Shown one piece after another: positions 39,267 to 39,995 of a DNA stretch of 39,995 nt. Each line of letters starts with the position of its first letter. The stretch's first letter is position 1. Location of the stretch: contig NZ_KB911634.1 of the NCBI RefSeq assembly GCF_000383615.1, positions 1 through 39,995 on the forward strand. Reading direction: 5' to 3'. The DNA comes from Streptomyces canus 299MFChir4.1 (GTDB taxonomy: Bacteria > Actinomycetota > Actinomycetes > Streptomycetales > Streptomycetaceae). The position numbers and the translations under genes were made by a program. The notes beneath the pieces are model-generated. The model saw only the letters and a list, made by a program, of their open reading frames with translations. It did not search any database and had not been told where the DNA came from.

Positions 39267-39677
39267 ATGAGTACGCACCCCATCCTGGCCAGCGCCGCCG
39301 AGACCGACGCCTTCTCGGCCGATTGTCCGACCCGCGAGATTCTTGACCGACTCGGAAGTAAATGGGTCTCATTGATCATTGTTGCATTGGCTGACAGGCC
39401 GCACTATTTCGGCGAGTTGCTCAGACGTATAGAGGGAGTGTCCAAGAAGATGCTTGTCCAGTCTCTGCGTATTCTCGAGAGCTACGGAATAATCGACCGT
39501 GAGCCGAAGAAGGTTGGAGCCGTCGTCAAGGTCTGCTATAGGCTGACTGAACAAGGGAAATCCCTCGTCGAGCCACTGTTTGCTGTGTACGCTTGGGCGC
39601 AACAGAACACCGACACAATGCTGTCGAGCCAAGAGGTTTACAACAGGACTGTGTCGCGGCGTGCAACTCACCCTTAG
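39267..39677 (+). CDS. HxlR-family (DUF24) regulator with conserved N-terminal cysteine
   Basis: A 136-residue winged-helix regulator. CPTREILDRLGSKWVSLIIV (20-39) and HYFGELLRRIEGVSKKMLVQ, then SLRILESYGIIDRE, are the HxlR signature. Cys20, directly before PTREIL, occupies the place of the redox-sensing cysteine of HypR and QorR. ATG at 39267 preceded by TTGAGGTG is the chosen start. It is divergent from a quinone-oxidoreductase-like MDR gene, the arrangement known for QorR and qor2, which suggests a thiol switch that answers to quinones or diamide-like stress. An IS5-type transposase follows 49 bases after the stop. Confidence 0.87.
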   Translation: MSTHPILASAAETDAFSADCPTREILDRLGSKWVSLIIVALADRPHYFGELLRRIEGVSKKMLVQSLRILESYGIIDREPKKVGAVVKVCYRLTEQGKSLVEPLFAVYAWAQQNTDTMLSSQEVYNRTVSRRATHP

Positions 39678-39725
39678 ACCTTGTCTCATGTGGTGATGGT
39701 GTGTGCTGCGGCATGATGTCTCTTC

Positions 39726-39995
39726 GTGAGTGCCGATCTGTCGCAGCGGCTGGTTCCTGACGGTCTGTGGGAACTGGTCGCCCCGCTGCTGCCGTCGTTC
39801 AATTCCCGTCCGCAGGGCGGCGGGACCGCGCCGTTGGACGAGCGTGCCGTGTTCACGGCGGTGGTATACGTGCTGACCAGCGGGTGCGCCTGGCGGTATC
39901 TGCCGGAGACGTTCGGGGTGTCGCCCGCAACAGCACACCGCCGGTTCACAGCGTGGACCGAGGCCGGGTTATGGCGCCGATTGCACCGGGCGGTC
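39726..39995 (+). CDS. IS5-family transposase, N-terminal part (runs off the window)
   Basis: From a GTG at 39726 ninety codons are open to the end. LSQRLVPDGLWELVAPLLPS, DERAVFTAVVYVLTSGCAWR and YLPETFGVSPATAHRRFTAW are the N-terminal DUF4096-type domain of IS5-family transposases. The catalytic part is outside. The element's left end probably lies just after the HxlR stop, near 39676-39700 (GACCTTGTCTCATG). Confidence 0.85.
   Translation, partial: MSADLSQRLVPDGLWELVAPLLPSFNSRPQGGGTAPLDERAVFTAVVYVLTSGCAWRYLPETFGVSPATAHRRFTAWTEAGLWRRLHRAV

Overview
The window looks like a piece of a Streptomyces-type actinomycete chromosome, probably from an arm or other accessory region. It has high GC, frequent GTG starts, tight start/stop overlaps, a HupA-like HU protein, a close DasR paralogue, an AfsR-like STAND regulator, and many insertion sequences (IS), most of them decayed. 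No rRNA, tRNA or CRISPR array was recognised. All family calls come from reading motifs; no search was run.

Layout. 1-2300: IS graveyard (IS4, IS5, IS3 fragments). 2528-4028: SDR oxidoreductase and TetR regulator in one operon behind a perfect palindrome. 4262-5535: a GntR remnant cut by a decayed IS200/IS605-type TnpB element that itself carries an IS110 fragment. 5570-9196: the lower meta-cleavage pathway (hydratase, acetaldehyde dehydrogenase, aldolase) divergent from an IclR regulator, followed by a TetR gene, IS debris and an AAHS-type aromatic acid transporter (to 11996). 12417-16787: a PAS-GAF-SpoIIE-HATPase signalling protein and an HTH/NB-ARC regulator.

17011-23595 is the most interesting part. 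A DasR-like GntR regulator faces a tightly overlapping five-gene operon: PhyH-type dioxygenase, DUF6271-like protein with glycosyltransferase-A-like features, group III PLP decarboxylase, GNAT acetyltransferase and MFS exporter. Near-consensus DasR (dre) operators lie in front of both the regulator and the operon. There is no PKS or NRPS, so this is a candidate undescribed small-molecule pathway, perhaps under amino-sugar-type control.

24074-28170: helicase fragment, SDR/AraC divergent pair, truncated MerR gene, decayed IS5, DUF308 membrane protein. 28594-32937: a GMC oxidoreductase gene broken by two nested insertions that can be resolved to the base: an IS5-type element carrying a DUF6584 passenger gene, then an IS630 element inserted in its TA target duplication. 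33158-33867: a Fic-like toxin / ribbon-helix-helix antitoxin pair with a phased GGTACC operator. 34970-36461: TetR regulator and methyltransferase divergent over two tandem operators. 36690-37374: cold-shock protein and HU. 38015-39677: quinone-oxidoreductase-like MDR enzyme divergent from an HxlR regulator with a conserved cysteine, then another IS5 transposase running off the end.
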